The notes under the pieces are model-generated. The model searched no databases. It saw only the letters and a program-made list of their open reading frames with translations, and was not told the DNA's origin. A DNA stretch of 64,000 nt from Jonesia denitrificans DSM 20603 (lineage in GTDB: Bacteria > Actinomycetota > Actinomycetes > Actinomycetales > Cellulomonadaceae): NCBI RefSeq assembly GCF_000024065.1, contig NC_013174.1:620001-684000 (forward strand). Direction: 5' to 3'. The stretch's first letter is position 1; every line of letters starts with the position of its first letter. Of this stretch, positions 39,901-49,416 are shown one piece after another. A program made the position numbers and the translations under genes.

Positions 39901-40554
39901 GTGACTGCTGTGAGTGTTCGTGATCAAGTGTGTGAGTTGTTGGCGTCGTGCCCTGATGGGGTGTTGCCTCTTGTTCATGCCGGGCATCCTGTGTTGCGCA
40001 GGGAGGCGGGGCGTTACGAAGGGCAACTGGGTGCTGACTTCATGGCGTTCATTGATGCAATGAACACCACGATGGTGGTGGCACCGGGGGTTGGTTTAGC
40101 TGCACCCCAAGTGGGGGTGAGTCTGGCTGTGGCGGTGATGCGTGATCCGGGTGCGGCGGATGATGCTGATCCGCGTGAGCGGGTGGCATTTCCGATGCGG
40201 GTGTTGGTGAATCCGGTGTATGAACCGGTGGGGGATGAGAAGGTGTCGTTTTTTGAGGGCTGTTTATCTGTTCCTGGGTACCAGGCGGTTGTCGCCAGGT
40301 GGCGTCGGGTGCGTGTGATGGGCTGGGATGAGACTGGTGCGCCTGTTGATGAGGTATTGACTGGGTGGCCGGCTCGGATTGCTCAGCATGAGATTGACCA
40401 TTTGCGTGGTGTGTTGTACGTGGATCGTGCGCATTTGCGGTCGTTGTCGACGATGGAGAATCTTGCGCAGTGGTGGTCGGTGTCTGCTCATCCGCATGCT
40501 GCGGGGGAGGCGTTAGGTTTTCCGGTTGAGCAGCAGGGTTCATGGACGCAGTAA
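39901..40554 (+). CDS. def: Peptide deformylase
   Basis: Deformylase removes the formyl group from nascent N-terminal methionine. All three metal-site motifs are present: GVGLAAPQVG (about residues 64-73), EGCLSVPGY (about 119-127) and QHEIDHL (about 161-167), giving the Cys and two His ligands. The start is not certain: GTG 39901 yields 217 residues and clears the glmM terminator hairpins; starts further upstream would run through them. The end overlaps the DedA gene by 13 bases. A methionine aminopeptidase gene is not nearby. Confidence 0.93.
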   Translation: MTAVSVRDQVCELLASCPDGVLPLVHAGHPVLRREAGRYEGQLGADFMAFIDAMNTTMVVAPGVGLAAPQVGVSLAVAVMRDPGAADDADPRERVAFPMRVLVNPVYEPVGDEKVSFFEGCLSVPGYQAVVARWRRVRVMGWDETGAPVDEVLTGWPARIAQHEIDHLRGVLYVDRAHLRSLSTMENLAQWWSVSAHPHAAGEALGFPVEQQGSWTQ

Positions 40555-41258
40555 TTGGGGCGCTGGGGAGCGTCAATGATGTGTTGATGTCGGTGGCGAC
40601 AAGCTATGAGGGTTCGTGGCTGCTGTTTTTGTTTTTGTGGCTTTTCATCACTCTTGACGGCGTGTTGCCTATTTTCCCGTCTGAGTCGCTGGTCATTGCT
40701 GTTGTTGCATTGGCTGTGTCGGCTGGTTCTCCACCGTTATGGGCAGTTGTGGTGGTGGCGATTGCGGGTGCGATGTGTGGTGATGTGACGACTTATCACA
40801 TTGGACGTCGAGCAGTTCGGCGGTCGTGGCGTTGGCTCCAGTGGGTGAGGGTTGCGCGGGTGCTTGATTGGGCGGAACGGTTGGTGGCTCGCAAGCCGGC
40901 GACCATCATTGTGGCTGCGCGCTATATCCCTGGTGGTCGAGTGGCTGTGAATTTTACGGCTGGGAGGATGTTTTTCCCACGTCGTGGGTTTGTGTTTTTT
41001 GATGCCATTGCTGCGGTGACATGGTCTGTGTATTCCACGGTTATTGGAATGGGTGCGGGGGCGTGGTTTGAGGGGCACCCTATTTATGCGGTGATTGTGG
41101 GTGTTGGCGGTGGCGTGTTGATTGGGGTGGCTGTCGATGCGGTGTTGCGTCGGGTGCTTGCTCACCGCGGGGCGGCTTTGAAGTCTATGGATGGGTATGT
41201 TCCCCCGCACGTCCCGGATGTTGAGACTCCTTTCACCCGCACGGATTCGGAGTCGTGA
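40542..41258 (+). CDS. DedA-family membrane protein
   Basis: The 238-residue protein is an integral membrane protein with at least four hydrophobic stretches (about 25-45, 50-75, 140-165 and 180-200). It carries DedA/SNARE-associated signatures: an acidic residue in PSESLVIA near residue 47, DVTTYHIGRR near 80-89, and ARYIPGGRVAVNFTAG (about 125-140), the family's R-x-x-P-G-x-R motif. DedA proteins are thought to move or flip lipid carriers or phospholipids and support membrane energetics; the exact substrate here is unknown. It overlaps def and converges on coaA. Confidence 0.88.
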   Translation: MDAVIGALGSVNDVLMSVATSYEGSWLLFLFLWLFITLDGVLPIFPSESLVIAVVALAVSAGSPPLWAVVVVAIAGAMCGDVTTYHIGRRAVRRSWRWLQWVRVARVLDWAERLVARKPATIIVAARYIPGGRVAVNFTAGRMFFPRRGFVFFDAIAAVTWSVYSTVIGMGAGAWFEGHPIYAVIVGVGGGVLIGVAVDAVLRRVLAHRGAALKSMDGYVPPHVPDVETPFTRTDSES

Positions 41259-41279
41259 GGGGAGCGGGCAGGAGGGTAG

Positions 41280-42254
41280 TTAGAGTTTTCGGAGACGGAC
41301 GCGTTGGACAGAGTGGTCGGCGTCTTTGGTGAGGACGAGTGTGGCGCGCGACCGGGTGGGCAAAATGTTGTCGGTGAGGTTGGGTTCGTTGATGGATTCC
41401 CAAATGGATTCTGCAGTGGCGATGGCTTCGTTGTCGCTGAGGTTAGCGTAGCGGCGAAAGTAGGAGCCTTCTTGCGCGAACGCGGAGTCGCGCAAGGAAA
41501 GGAAGCGGTCGACGTACCAGGACCTGATGTGAGAAGTTTTGGCGTCAACGTAGATGGAGAAATCGAAGAAGTCGGAGACTGCGAGGCTGGTGGTGGCACT
41601 ACCTGGCTGGGGGCGTGCGGGTTGGAGGACGTTGAGTCCTTCGACGATGAGGACGTCGGGGCGGGTGACGGTTTGTCGTTGCCCGGGGACGATGTCGTAG
41701 GTGAGGTGGTCGTAGACGGGGGCGTCAACGTGTGTTCGTCCCGCTTTGACCCGGGACAGAAAGCGGATCAGTGCCCGACGGTCGTAGGATTCGGGAAATC
41801 CTTTGCGCCCCATGATGTTGCGTCGTTGGAGTTCCGCGTTGGGCAAGAGGAATCCGTCGGTGGTGATGAGTTCCACGCGTGGTGTGTCGGGCCATCGGGC
41901 GAGCATTTCGCGCAGGATGCGGGCGGTGGTTGATTTCCCGACGGCGACGGAACCGGCGACGCCGATGACATAGGGGGTGCCACCGGATTCTTCTCTAAGG
42001 AAGGTGGAGGTGGCCCGGTTGAGTTGCCTGGTCGCCCCGATGTAGAGGTTCAGGAGCCTGGACAGTGGGCGGTAGATCGCATCGACTTCTGCGAGGTCAA
42101 TGGGGTCGCCGAGTCCTGCAAGCCTGGTGACATCGTGGTCGGTGAGGGGGAGCGGGGTTGATTCTGAGAGTCGTTGCCAGGCGGCGCGGTCGAGGTCCAC
42201 ATAGGGCGTCGTCGGCGTGATGTGGTGTTCCGTCACCTGACGATTCTGCCGCAT
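41280..42254 (-). CDS. coaA: Type I pantothenate kinase
   Basis: CoaA phosphorylates pantothenate, the first and usually feedback-controlled step in coenzyme A synthesis. The 324-residue protein has the P-loop GSVAVGKST at residues 101-108, followed by the TTDGFLLPN segment (about 131-139) and [11 protein letters not shown] (about 149-159), all typical of the type I (bacterial CoaA) family. The ATG at 42254 lacks a clear Shine-Dalgarno; GTG at 42236 (residue 7) is an alternative. Divergent from glmS. Confidence 0.95.
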   Translation of the reverse strand: MRQNRQVTEHHITPTTPYVDLDRAAWQRLSESTPLPLTDHDVTRLAGLGDPIDLAEVDAIYRPLSRLLNLYIGATRQLNRATSTFLREESGGTPYVIGVAGSVAVGKSTTARILREMLARWPDTPRVELITTDGFLLPNAELQRRNIMGRKGFPESYDRRALIRFLSRVKAGRTHVDAPVYDHLTYDIVPGQRQTVTRPDVLIVEGLNVLQPARPQPGSATTSLAVSDFFDFSIYVDAKTSHIRSWYVDRFLSLRDSAFAQEGSYFRRYANLSDNEAIATAESIWESINEPNLTDNILPTRSRATLVLTKDADHSVQRVRLRKL

Positions 42255-42470
42255 GGATCGCGATGTTGGGAAATGGAGGTGATGTGTGGGGAGTGTGGCG
42301 TCGCTGACCTTGGGGGCGCGATGTGTGGTGGGGCATCTACAATGGGCTGGTCTGCTGTGCGTGTGCGTTGGTTCATGTGTGGTGGTTGTCAGAGCCTGTG
42401 ATGTGGGGACCCCGCGCGGGCGCGTTGTGCATTGTTTGGGGGCGTGTGCCCGAAGGAGGACATCGGATCG

Positions 42471-44336
42471 ATGTGTGGAATTGTTGGCTACGTTGGGTCA
42501 GCTACCCCGTCTACGCGCCCGCTGGATGTGGCTTTGGAAGGCTTAGGGCGGTTGGAGTACCGCGGGTATGACTCTGCGGGTGTTGCCTTGGTTGCCCCTG
42601 GTCGTGATGAGGTTGCGGTGGCGAAGAAGGCAGGGAAACTTGTCAATTTGCGCACAGCGCTTGTTGAGTCGCCTCTTCCGCAGGCAACAGCGGCGATTGG
42701 TCACACGCGGTGGGCCACCCATGGTGCCCCCAGTGATCTCAACGCTCATCCTCATGTGGCGCTTGATGGTCGTCTTGCGGTGATTCACAACGGCATTATT
42801 GAGAACTTTTTTTCGCTGCGCTCTGAGTTGTTGGAGGCAGGTGTTCAGTTCGTCTCTGAAACTGATACGGAGGTGGCTGCGCATCTGCTTGCGGCACAGT
42901 ATGAGCGGTGCGGGGACCTGACCGAGGCGATGCGTGTTGTTGCGCAACGTCTTGAGGGGACGTTCACGTTGTTGGCTGTTCACGCCGACCACCCAGATAC
43001 GGTGGTGGGTGCCCGCCACGATTCCCCGCTGGTTGTGGGTCTTGGCGACGGCGAGAACTTCCTCGGTTCTGATGTGGCGGCGTTTATCGCTCACACCAGA
43101 GAAGCGTTGGAGTTGGGGCAGGACCAGATCGCCACGATCACTCCAAATGCGGTGACGGTGACAGATTTTGAGGGGCAGGTAGTAACCCCGAAGCATTACA
43201 CCGTGGACTGGGATGCGTCTGCGGCAGAAAAGGGCGGTTTCTGGTCCTTCATGGCGAAGGAGATCGCTGACCAGCCAAAAGCTGTGGCGGACACCTTGTT
43301 GGGTCGAACCAACGAGTCAGGGGACTTGATCCTTGATGATGCTCGTATTGATGAAGCGACTCTGCGCACGATTGACAAGATCATTGTGGTGGCGTGTGGG
43401 ACTGCAGCCTATGCGGGGCACGTTGCGAAGTACGCGATCGAGCATTGGTGTCGGATCCCGGTGGAGATCGAACTTGCCCACGAGTTCCGGTACCGTGACC
43501 CCATTGTTACCCCCCGCACGTTGGTGGTGGCAATTTCCCAGTCAGGGGAAACCATGGACACCCTCATGGCTGTGCGGCACGCGCAGGAACAGGGGGCAAA
43601 GGTGATCGCGATCGTGAATACCCACGGCTCGACTATCCCGCGTGAGTCGGACGCAGTGTTGTACACCCATGCTGGTCCTGAGGTGGCCGTCGCATCAACG
43701 AAGGCGTTTGTCTCCCAGATCACGGCTGCCTACATTCTCGGGCTCTACTTCGCTCAACTGCGGGGCAACATGTTCCGCGATGAGATTCATACTGTGTTGG
43801 ATGAGTTGCGGGCCATGCCGGACAAGATCCAGGAGGTTCTTGACCGTGGTGAACGGGTTCGTGAGATCGCCCGGTGGATGGCGGACACATCGTCTGTGTT
43901 GTTCTTGGGTCGCCATGTTGGGTTCCCTATCGCGCTAGAAGGTGCCCTGAAACTCAAGGAACTGGCGTACATCCACGCTGAAGGGTTCGCTGCTGGCGAG
44001 TTGAAGCACGGTCCGATCGCTCTCATTGAACCGGGTCAACCTGTGTTTGTTATTGTGCCGTCACCGCGTGGCCGTGACTCGCTGCATTCCAAGGTTATTT
44101 CCAACATTCAGGAGATCCGCGCTCGCGGTGCACGGACGCTGGTCATCGCTGAAGACGGTGATGAGGCAGTGACCCCATTTGCTGATGAGGTGTTTTGGGT
44201 TCCGCAATGCCCGACCTTGCTGTCGCCGTTGGTCACTGTTGTTCCGTTGCAGATTTTCGCGGCGGAGTTGTCGCGGGCGAAGGGGTTGGATGTTGACCAA
44301 CCGCGTAACCTCGCGAAGTCGGTGACGGTCGAGTAG
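42471..44336 (+). CDS. glmS: Glutamine-fructose-6-phosphate aminotransferase (isomerizing)
   Basis: GlmS makes glucosamine-6-phosphate from fructose-6-phosphate and glutamine. The protein of 621 residues starts MCGIVGYVG, so Cys2 becomes the N-terminal catalytic nucleophile of the class II glutaminase domain (about 1-225). Two SIS sugar-binding domains follow, with [11 protein letters not shown] near 307 and [11 protein letters not shown] near 358. The C-terminus ends [11 protein letters not shown], the normal tail. AAGGAGGA lies upstream. No glmS ribozyme was recognised in the short leader. acpS starts 5 bases later. Confidence 0.97.
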   Translation: MCGIVGYVGSATPSTRPLDVALEGLGRLEYRGYDSAGVALVAPGRDEVAVAKKAGKLVNLRTALVESPLPQATAAIGHTRWATHGAPSDLNAHPHVALDGRLAVIHNGIIENFFSLRSELLEAGVQFVSETDTEVAAHLLAAQYERCGDLTEAMRVVAQRLEGTFTLLAVHADHPDTVVGARHDSPLVVGLGDGENFLGSDVAAFIAHTREALELGQDQIATITPNAVTVTDFEGQVVTPKHYTVDWDASAAEKGGFWSFMAKEIADQPKAVADTLLGRTNESGDLILDDARIDEATLRTIDKIIVVACGTAAYAGHVAKYAIEHWCRIPVEIELAHEFRYRDPIVTPRTLVVAISQSGETMDTLMAVRHAQEQGAKVIAIVNTHGSTIPRESDAVLYTHAGPEVAVASTKAFVSQITAAYILGLYFAQLRGNMFRDEIHTVLDELRAMPDKIQEVLDRGERVREIARWMADTSSVLFLGRHVGFPIALEGALKLKELAYIHAEGFAAGELKHGPIALIEPGQPVFVIVPSPRGRDSLHSKVISNIQEIRARGARTLVIAEDGDEAVTPFADEVFWVPQCPTLLSPLVTVVPLQIFAAELSRAKGLDVDQPRNLAKSVTVE

Positions 44337-44341
44337 CCCCC

Positions 44342-44692
44342 GTGATCATTGGGATTGGTGTGGATGTGGTTGATGTGTCGCGGTTCGCTGCGACCATTGA
44401 CCGTGTCCCTCGCTTGGTGGAACGGCTTTTTGCCCCGCAGGAACGTGACATGCCAGTCCAGTCGTTGGCGGCTCGGTTTGCTGCGAAGGAGGCAATCGCG
44501 AAGGCGCTGGGTTCGCCAGGAGGGCTGCGTTGGCATGATGCGGTGATTCTCCGGGCGCCGGGGCGGCGCCCGGAGGTCCACGTGTCAGGCACTGTTGCCC
44601 ATGTTGCATCGGAACAGGGGATTAAGGTGTTCCATGTGTCCTTGTCGCATGATGGGCCTATCGCAACGGCAATGATTGTTGCGGAAGGGTAG
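44342..44692 (+). CDS. acpS: Holo-[acyl-carrier-protein] synthase
   Basis: AcpS transfers the 4'-phosphopantetheine arm of CoA to acyl carrier protein. The 116-residue protein has the magnesium ligands Asp8 (GIGVDVVDVSRF) and Glu50 (RFAAKEAIAKALG), and the conserved HVSLSHDGPIATA near the C-terminus. The GTG start lies 5 bases after glmS, so the pair is probably one operon. CoA made by the nearby coaA pathway is its substrate. Confidence 0.94.
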   Translation: MIIGIGVDVVDVSRFAATIDRVPRLVERLFAPQERDMPVQSLAARFAAKEAIAKALGSPGGLRWHDAVILRAPGRRPEVHVSGTVAHVASEQGIKVFHVSLSHDGPIATAMIVAEG

Positions 44693-44734
44693 GAATACTT
44701 GGGGCTCGCCGTTGGTGTGGGAAGATATGTTGCC

Positions 44735-45733
44735 TTATTTGCCCATGGTCTGCGACAAGTGGGGAATGACGGTCCGTTCGAACAGTTCCATTCCTGAGGT
44801 GTCGTAGGCAAGCTCGGGGAAGTAGGTGATGGCGTAGGTCATCCCCCGTTGCTCAAGGTCGTGCAGGGTGTCAATAATGCGCTCTGGGGTGCCCACCAGT
44901 GGCCCGTTCGCTAGTGAGTGTGTTTCGCGTTCCGCGGCCTGAGGCGACACGGTGCGTTCCAGGTGCTGGCGGTACCAGTTGATCCGGTCGTTCACTTCGC
45001 GTTCGGTTTCGGCGATGACAACGTTGTAGTTGGCGCTGCGAGTGATGGTTGCGAAGTCGCGGCCTAAGTCATCGCAGTGGCTTCGGAGGACTTCACTTTT
45101 GTGGCTGAACACTTCTGGGGTGCCATCGAAGTTGGTGTATTGGGCGTACTGCGCTGCGATCCGTAGAGTTTTCTTTTCTCCTCCGCCGGCAATCCATAGC
45201 GGCACGGTTCCGGTGGGGGTGGGGTAATTCAGCGCATCGGTGATCTGGTAGTGCGTGCCGTCTAAAGTGGCGTGCCCGGTGGTGAACATCTGGTGCATGA
45301 TGTCGACGCCTTCTGCGAGCGCGGCAAGCCGTTGACCTGCGGTGGGGAACCCGTACCCGTATGCTCGCCATTCGTGTTCGTACCAGCCAGCTCCGATGCC
45401 CATTTGGATGCGCCCACCGGAGATGATGTCTGCGGTGGTGGCGGCTTTGGCGAGGTAGGCGGGGTTACGGTACCCCATGCAGGTGCACATTTGTCCGAGG
45501 TGAACGCGGGTGGTGGTTGCGGCGAACGCAGCCATGAGGGTCCATGCTTCGTGGGTTGCTTCGTGGACGGGTTCTGGCACGGTGTGGAAGTGGTCGTAGA
45601 CCCACAGGGAGTCGTAGGCGTCGCCTTGGTCGGCTTGTTGGGCGAGTTCTTTCATGAGGGGCCAGTGGCGTTCGGTGGGGATTCCGGTGAGGTCTTGACG
45701 CCAGCCTTGGGGAATGAAGAGTCCAAATTTCAT
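44735..45733 (-). CDS. LLM-class F420-dependent oxidoreductase
   Basis: A TIM-barrel luciferase-like monooxygenase family protein of 332 residues. The N-terminal MKFGLFIPQ strand, the LWVYDHFH segment (about 43-50), RVHLGQMCTCMGYRNPAYLAK (about 76-96, core GYRNPAYLAK) and RIQMGIGAGWYEHEWRAYG (about 108-126) are typical of the subgroup that usually uses coenzyme F420. The substrate is unknown. If F420 is the cofactor, fbi genes must lie elsewhere. It is divergent from nnr with 105 bases between, and convergent with acpS. FMN use remains possible. Confidence 0.88.
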   Translation of the reverse strand: MKFGLFIPQGWRQDLTGIPTERHWPLMKELAQQADQGDAYDSLWVYDHFHTVPEPVHEATHEAWTLMAAFAATTTRVHLGQMCTCMGYRNPAYLAKAATTADIISGGRIQMGIGAGWYEHEWRAYGYGFPTAGQRLAALAEGVDIMHQMFTTGHATLDGTHYQITDALNYPTPTGTVPLWIAGGGEKKTLRIAAQYAQYTNFDGTPEVFSHKSEVLRSHCDDLGRDFATITRSANYNVVIAETEREVNDRINWYRQHLERTVSPQAAERETHSLANGPLVGTPERIIDTLHDLEQRGMTYAITYFPELAYDTSGMELFERTVIPHLSQTMGK

Positions 45734-45838
45734 GGTTCCACCCTACTGCTGGTGGGTGGTCTTGCGTGGGTATCAATGGTGGTGCGCGTTGCTGTGGTGG
45801 CGGTCGCGGTGCCTGGGGTGGGGCGTCACAATAGGGAC

Positions 45839-47356
45839 ATGATTGTTGGTGTGAGTGCACGACAGATGCAGGTGGCTGAGAAGCCGTTGTTGGATCGTGG
45901 GGTTGCGTTGATGGCGCGTGCATCGAGAGGTCTTGCGCAGTGTGTGGTGCAGGTTGTGCGGCAGCGGTGTGGGCAGGTTGCTGGTGCGCGGGTTGTGGTG
46001 TTGGTGGGGCAGGGCAATAACGGTGGTGATGCGTTGTTTGCTGCTGCGTTGCTGGCGCGCTTGCCGATGTCGGTGACGGTGGCGCTGGTGGGGGAGAGGT
46101 GCCACGGTGACGGGTTGGCTGCGGTCCGTGCATCGCAGGCGGTGGTGGTGACCCCCAGTGACGGTGCAGAGGTTGTTGCCCTGTGTGCGGGGGTGGATGT
46201 GGTGGTGGATGGGATTGTGGGCATTGGCGCTCGCGGTGCGGTGCGGGGGTTGGCTGGTGATGCGTTGGCGTCGTGGTCGGCTCGTACCAGGCGGGATGGT
46301 GATCCTGTGTGGGTAGCTGTGGATGTTCCTTCTGGTGTGGATGCATCGTCTGGTGAGGTTGCCGATGCGAGGCGCACGGTGCACGCGGATGTGACGGTGA
46401 CCTTTGGGGTGGCAAAGACGGGGCTGTTGGTTGCGCCGGGGGCGTTGTCCGCGGGGCGGGTGCAGGTGGTGGATATTGGCGTAGATGTGGGTGAGTGGGA
46501 TGTGGTGAGTGTGGTTGGTGGTGATCTTGGACCTGGTGGCTTGTGGGGGTGGTTGTGGGAGTTGCCGGCAGCAACTGACCACAAGTACACCCGGGGGGTG
46601 GTGGGGGTGGATGCGGGGTCTGCTGTTTACCCGGGGGCTGGGGTGCTGGCGGCGCGTGCTGCTGCTGCGTGCGGTGTGGGAATGGTTCGTTATGAGGGGG
46701 ACCGGGAGGTCGCCGGGGTTGTGGCTTCGGTTGCGCCGCATGTTGTGTCGGCCCGCGGGAGGGCGCAGGCGCGTGTGGTGGGGTCAGGGCAGGAACCTGA
46801 CGATGCGGTGGCTGAGCGGGTCCGGCACGCGATGTCGGCGGGGGCGCCTACTGTGCTTGATGCGGGTGCGTTGGGTGTTCTTGACCGGTCGTTTGCGTTG
46901 AGTGAGCAAATGGTGTTGACGCCGCATGCCGGTGAGTTGGCGGGGCTGTTGATGGCCTTTGGTGTGGAGGTGACTCGTGCGCAGGTGGAAGCGAGACCGT
47001 TGTGGGCGGCGCGTTGTGCTGCGGAGGTGACGGGAGCGACCGTGGTGCTGAAGGGGGTGACTCCGGTGATTGCTGGCCCGGGGGTTACGTACGTGCAGCC
47101 CATTGAGGATGCGCGGGTGTCACGGTTGGCGACCGCTGGTTCAGGTGATGTGTTGGCCGGTGTCTTAGGGGCAGCGTTGGCGCGGTTGGTGGCGGTGAAA
47201 GCAGATGCTGTGGGTGCGACGGATATTGCAGGTGCAGTTGCGTGCGGGGTGTTGACTCACCAGCTCGCTGCCCTTCAGGGAGGTGATGGGCCGTTGACAG
47301 CGAGTGACCTGGTTGCCCACATTCCGGCGGCGATTGCGATGGTGTGTGCTTCGTGA
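45839..47356 (+). CDS. nnr: Bifunctional NAD(P)H-hydrate epimerase / ADP-dependent NAD(P)H-hydrate dehydratase
   Basis: The enzyme repairs hydrated NADH and NADPH. The fused protein has 505 residues. The N-terminal epimerase half includes VSARQMQVAEKPLLDRG (about 5-21), VGQGNNGGDAL (about 58-68) and VAVDVPSGVDASSGEV (about 160-175). The C-terminal dehydratase half has the nucleotide segments VLTPHAGELAGLL (about 360), VVLKGVTPVIAGP and LATAGSGDVLAGV (about 431-443). The ATG 45839 is chosen because an upstream extension overlaps the LLM gene on the other strand. Codons end mainly in G or T. A short frame overlaps its stop codon. Confidence 0.95.
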   Translation: MIVGVSARQMQVAEKPLLDRGVALMARASRGLAQCVVQVVRQRCGQVAGARVVVLVGQGNNGGDALFAAALLARLPMSVTVALVGERCHGDGLAAVRASQAVVVTPSDGAEVVALCAGVDVVVDGIVGIGARGAVRGLAGDALASWSARTRRDGDPVWVAVDVPSGVDASSGEVADARRTVHADVTVTFGVAKTGLLVAPGALSAGRVQVVDIGVDVGEWDVVSVVGGDLGPGGLWGWLWELPAATDHKYTRGVVGVDAGSAVYPGAGVLAARAAAACGVGMVRYEGDREVAGVVASVAPHVVSARGRAQARVVGSGQEPDDAVAERVRHAMSAGAPTVLDAGALGVLDRSFALSEQMVLTPHAGELAGLLMAFGVEVTRAQVEARPLWAARCAAEVTGATVVLKGVTPVIAGPGVTYVQPIEDARVSRLATAGSGDVLAGVLGAALARLVAVKADAVGATDIAGAVACGVLTHQLAALQGGDGPLTASDLVAHIPAAIAMVCAS

Positions 47357-47529
47357 CTGAGTATGTGGCCTGCTCTGAATCTGACCTTGTCGATCAGGCA
47401 CTGACACACGTGTTGGCCCTTCATCGTGCGACTCAAGCTCGAGGGGGGCACGGGTTGTGTTGGGAATCGCCGGGTTTCACCTGTCCGATGGGTGATGTCT
47501 GCCGACGAAGCGAACGCGCGTCGTGTTGA
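47353..47529 (+). CDS. Possible small protein overlapping nnr
   Basis: A 58-codon frame starts at a GTG that overlaps the nnr stop codon in a GTGA arrangement, common for translationally coupled genes. The product has an Asp/Leu-rich helix-like first half (DLVDQALTHVLALHRATQ) and a Cys-containing second half (LCW, FTC, DVC and a final C). I do not recognise it. It may be real or only a chance frame in the nnr-alr gap; nothing beyond position and overlap supports it. Confidence 0.3.
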   Translation: MTEYVACSESDLVDQALTHVLALHRATQARGGHGLCWESPGFTCPMGDVCRRSERASC

Positions 47530-47627
47530 CGCCAGCGCTGTGCGCGCAGACCTTATCTTGCACATCACCTCGGTACGCGAACACGATCTCCACAGGTCCC
47601 CGTCGCCACCAGTGTAAGAATGGGGGA

Positions 47628-48860
47628 GTGAGCGATAACCACCAACCACCACCAGGAACTTATCCCGGGCGTGCCATCATCGACCTCGCCGCGATCTCGC
47701 AGAACGTGTCCACCCTGGCAACACGCCTGGGGGACAACGGCTCGCATGCGGCAATCATGGCGGTCGTCAAAGCGAACGCCTACGGGCACGGGCTCGTCCC
47801 CGCAGCCCGCGCAGCGCTCCATGGTGGTGCAACCTGGTTGGGTGTCGCCCACGCCCATGAAGCGCTCGCGCTGCGTCAGGCTGGGATTACCGACCGCATC
47901 CTCACCTGGCTTCATGCGCCCGGCGTCCCCTACCGTGACCTCATCGCAGCAGACATCGACGTGTCTGTCGCCGCACCCTGGGCAGCCCAAGAAGTCATCA
48001 GCGCTGCACAAGCTGCCGGACGCCCGGCCCGCGTGCACCTCAAAGTAGACACTGGACTGGGACGCAACGGGGTCACTCCCGCTGACCTTCCTTTTCTGCT
48101 TGCCACCCTCATCGATGCGCAACACGCAGGGCACCTCACCCTGGTCGGGGTGTGGTCCCACCTGGCATTCGCCGATGAACCCCACCACCCCAGTGTGCGG
48201 GAGCAAGCACGCGTTTTTGACGACGCAATCACGATTGTGCAAGCGGCCGGGGCTCACCTGGAGGTGCGGCACATCGCCAATTCAGCTGCGACACTGACAG
48301 CCCCAGAACTTGCCTACGATCTTGTTCGCCCCGGCCTTGCCATCTACGGGCTTTCCCCTATTCCGCAGGTCGCCTCCGCTGCCGAACTTGGGTTACGACC
48401 AGCAATGACCGTGCAAGCCGACATTGCCACCGCGAAACGCTTGCCTGCCGGCCACGGGGTGTCCTACGCACACCACTATGTGACTGCCCGTGACACACAC
48501 ATTGCTGTGATCCCTTTGGGGTACGCCGACGGCATCCCACGGCACGCATCAGGACACAACGGAGAACTGGGAGCCCCGGTATCGATCAACGGCGTCACTT
48601 ACGCGATCGCGGGGCGAGTGTGCATGGACCAGATTGTCATTGACGTGCACGACGACAGTGTTCGTGCCGGTCACACCGCCACGCTCTTTGGTGACCCCAC
48701 CCTTGGTGTCCCCAGCGCGCAACAATGGGCTGACGCCACCGGAACAATCTCGTATGAAATCACCACACGCATCGCTGACCGCCTCCCACGGATGTATCTT
48801 CCGACCAGCGACCTGCACCACGCCCCCACCGTTTCTCAGCACTCTCACACAGGTGGATAA
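47628..48860 (+). CDS. alr: Alanine racemase
   Basis: Alr is the PLP enzyme making D-alanine for peptidoglycan. With the GTG start the protein has 410 residues. The PLP lysine is Lys48 in VVKANAYGHG, and the catalytic tyrosine lies in the VSYAHHYVTA segment (about 279-288). The substrate-site CMDQIVIDV is at about 332-340. The Shine-Dalgarno (GGGGGA) is unusually close to this GTG, so a slightly different start is possible. Its C-rich codon choice contrasts sharply with nnr just upstream. tsaE follows after 8 bases. Confidence 0.95.
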   Translation: MSDNHQPPPGTYPGRAIIDLAAISQNVSTLATRLGDNGSHAAIMAVVKANAYGHGLVPAARAALHGGATWLGVAHAHEALALRQAGITDRILTWLHAPGVPYRDLIAADIDVSVAAPWAAQEVISAAQAAGRPARVHLKVDTGLGRNGVTPADLPFLLATLIDAQHAGHLTLVGVWSHLAFADEPHHPSVREQARVFDDAITIVQAAGAHLEVRHIANSAATLTAPELAYDLVRPGLAIYGLSPIPQVASAAELGLRPAMTVQADIATAKRLPAGHGVSYAHHYVTARDTHIAVIPLGYADGIPRHASGHNGELGAPVSINGVTYAIAGRVCMDQIVIDVHDDSVRAGHTATLFGDPTLGVPSAQQWADATGTISYEITTRIADRLPRMYLPTSDLHHAPTVSQHSHTGG

Positions 48861-48868
48861 TAGGAACC

Positions 48869-49414
48869 GTGACGTCACAACAGACCTTCACCCTCACCCT
48901 TCCCGACGCCGACGCGACCCAGTCCTTGGGCGAACGCCTCGCCGGATACCTGACAGCAGGGGACCTTCTCATTCTCACAGGTGACCTCGGGGCCGGAAAA
49001 ACCACGCTCACCCAAGGGATCGGCCGTGGGCTTGGTGTGCGAGGCGCAGTCGCTTCTCCCACCTTCATCATCGCGCGAGAACACCCATCATTGACTGACG
49101 GCCCAGGGCTCGTGCACGTGGACGCGTACCGGCTCAGCTCACTTGACGAGGTTGATGCCCTCGACCTGGACACCTCACTGGACGAATGTGTGACCGTTGT
49201 GGAATGGGGCGAAGGGCTCGTTGACACACTCAGCGACGACCGACTAGACATTGTTCTTCGACGACCTCACGGCGGAATTACCTCTGCAGATGTCGACCTG
49301 GACAGCGCAGAGGTTGGGGAACGTGTCGCGACAATCACAGCACATGGGGAACGGTGGGCAGCCACTGATTTTCGTGCGTTGTGTTCACCGTCCCCCACAC
49401 CCACGGAGAAGTAA
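48869..49414 (+). CDS. tsaE: tRNA threonylcarbamoyladenosine biosynthesis ATPase TsaE
   Basis: TsaE is the ATPase that supports TsaB-TsaD in forming t6A37 in ANN-decoding tRNAs. The 181-residue protein has the Walker A motif GDLGAGKTT at residues 38-46, a conserved SPTFIIAREH segment (about 62-71) and the VVEWGEGLVD motif (about 110-119). The GTG start is 8 bases after alr. tsaB starts 2 bases after its stop. The C-terminal third past about residue 150 is poorly conserved. Confidence 0.95.
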   Translation: MTSQQTFTLTLPDADATQSLGERLAGYLTAGDLLILTGDLGAGKTTLTQGIGRGLGVRGAVASPTFIIAREHPSLTDGPGLVHVDAYRLSSLDEVDALDLDTSLDECVTVVEWGEGLVDTLSDDRLDIVLRRPHGGITSADVDLDSAEVGERVATITAHGERWAATDFRALCSPSPTPTEK

Positions 49415-49416
49415 CC

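Noticed and set aside
42255-42470. Possible glmS ribozyme upstream of glmS.
   Set aside because: I recognised none of its conserved core; the ribozyme is typical of Firmicutes and the gap is short.
45272-45838. In-frame upstream extension of nnr by 189 codons.
   Set aside because: It lies antisense to the LLM oxidoreductase gene and lacks similarity to Nnr; the ATG at 45839 gives the normal N-terminus.
45465-46741. Long minus-strand frames opposite nnr, rich in Pro, His and Thr.
   Set aside because: These are low-complexity translations of the G/T-rich nnr coding strand; nnr itself has clear family motifs.
47275-47652. A 125-codon minus-strand frame across the nnr-alr gap.
   Set aside because: It overlaps the ends of two certain genes in antisense and has no recognisable domain.
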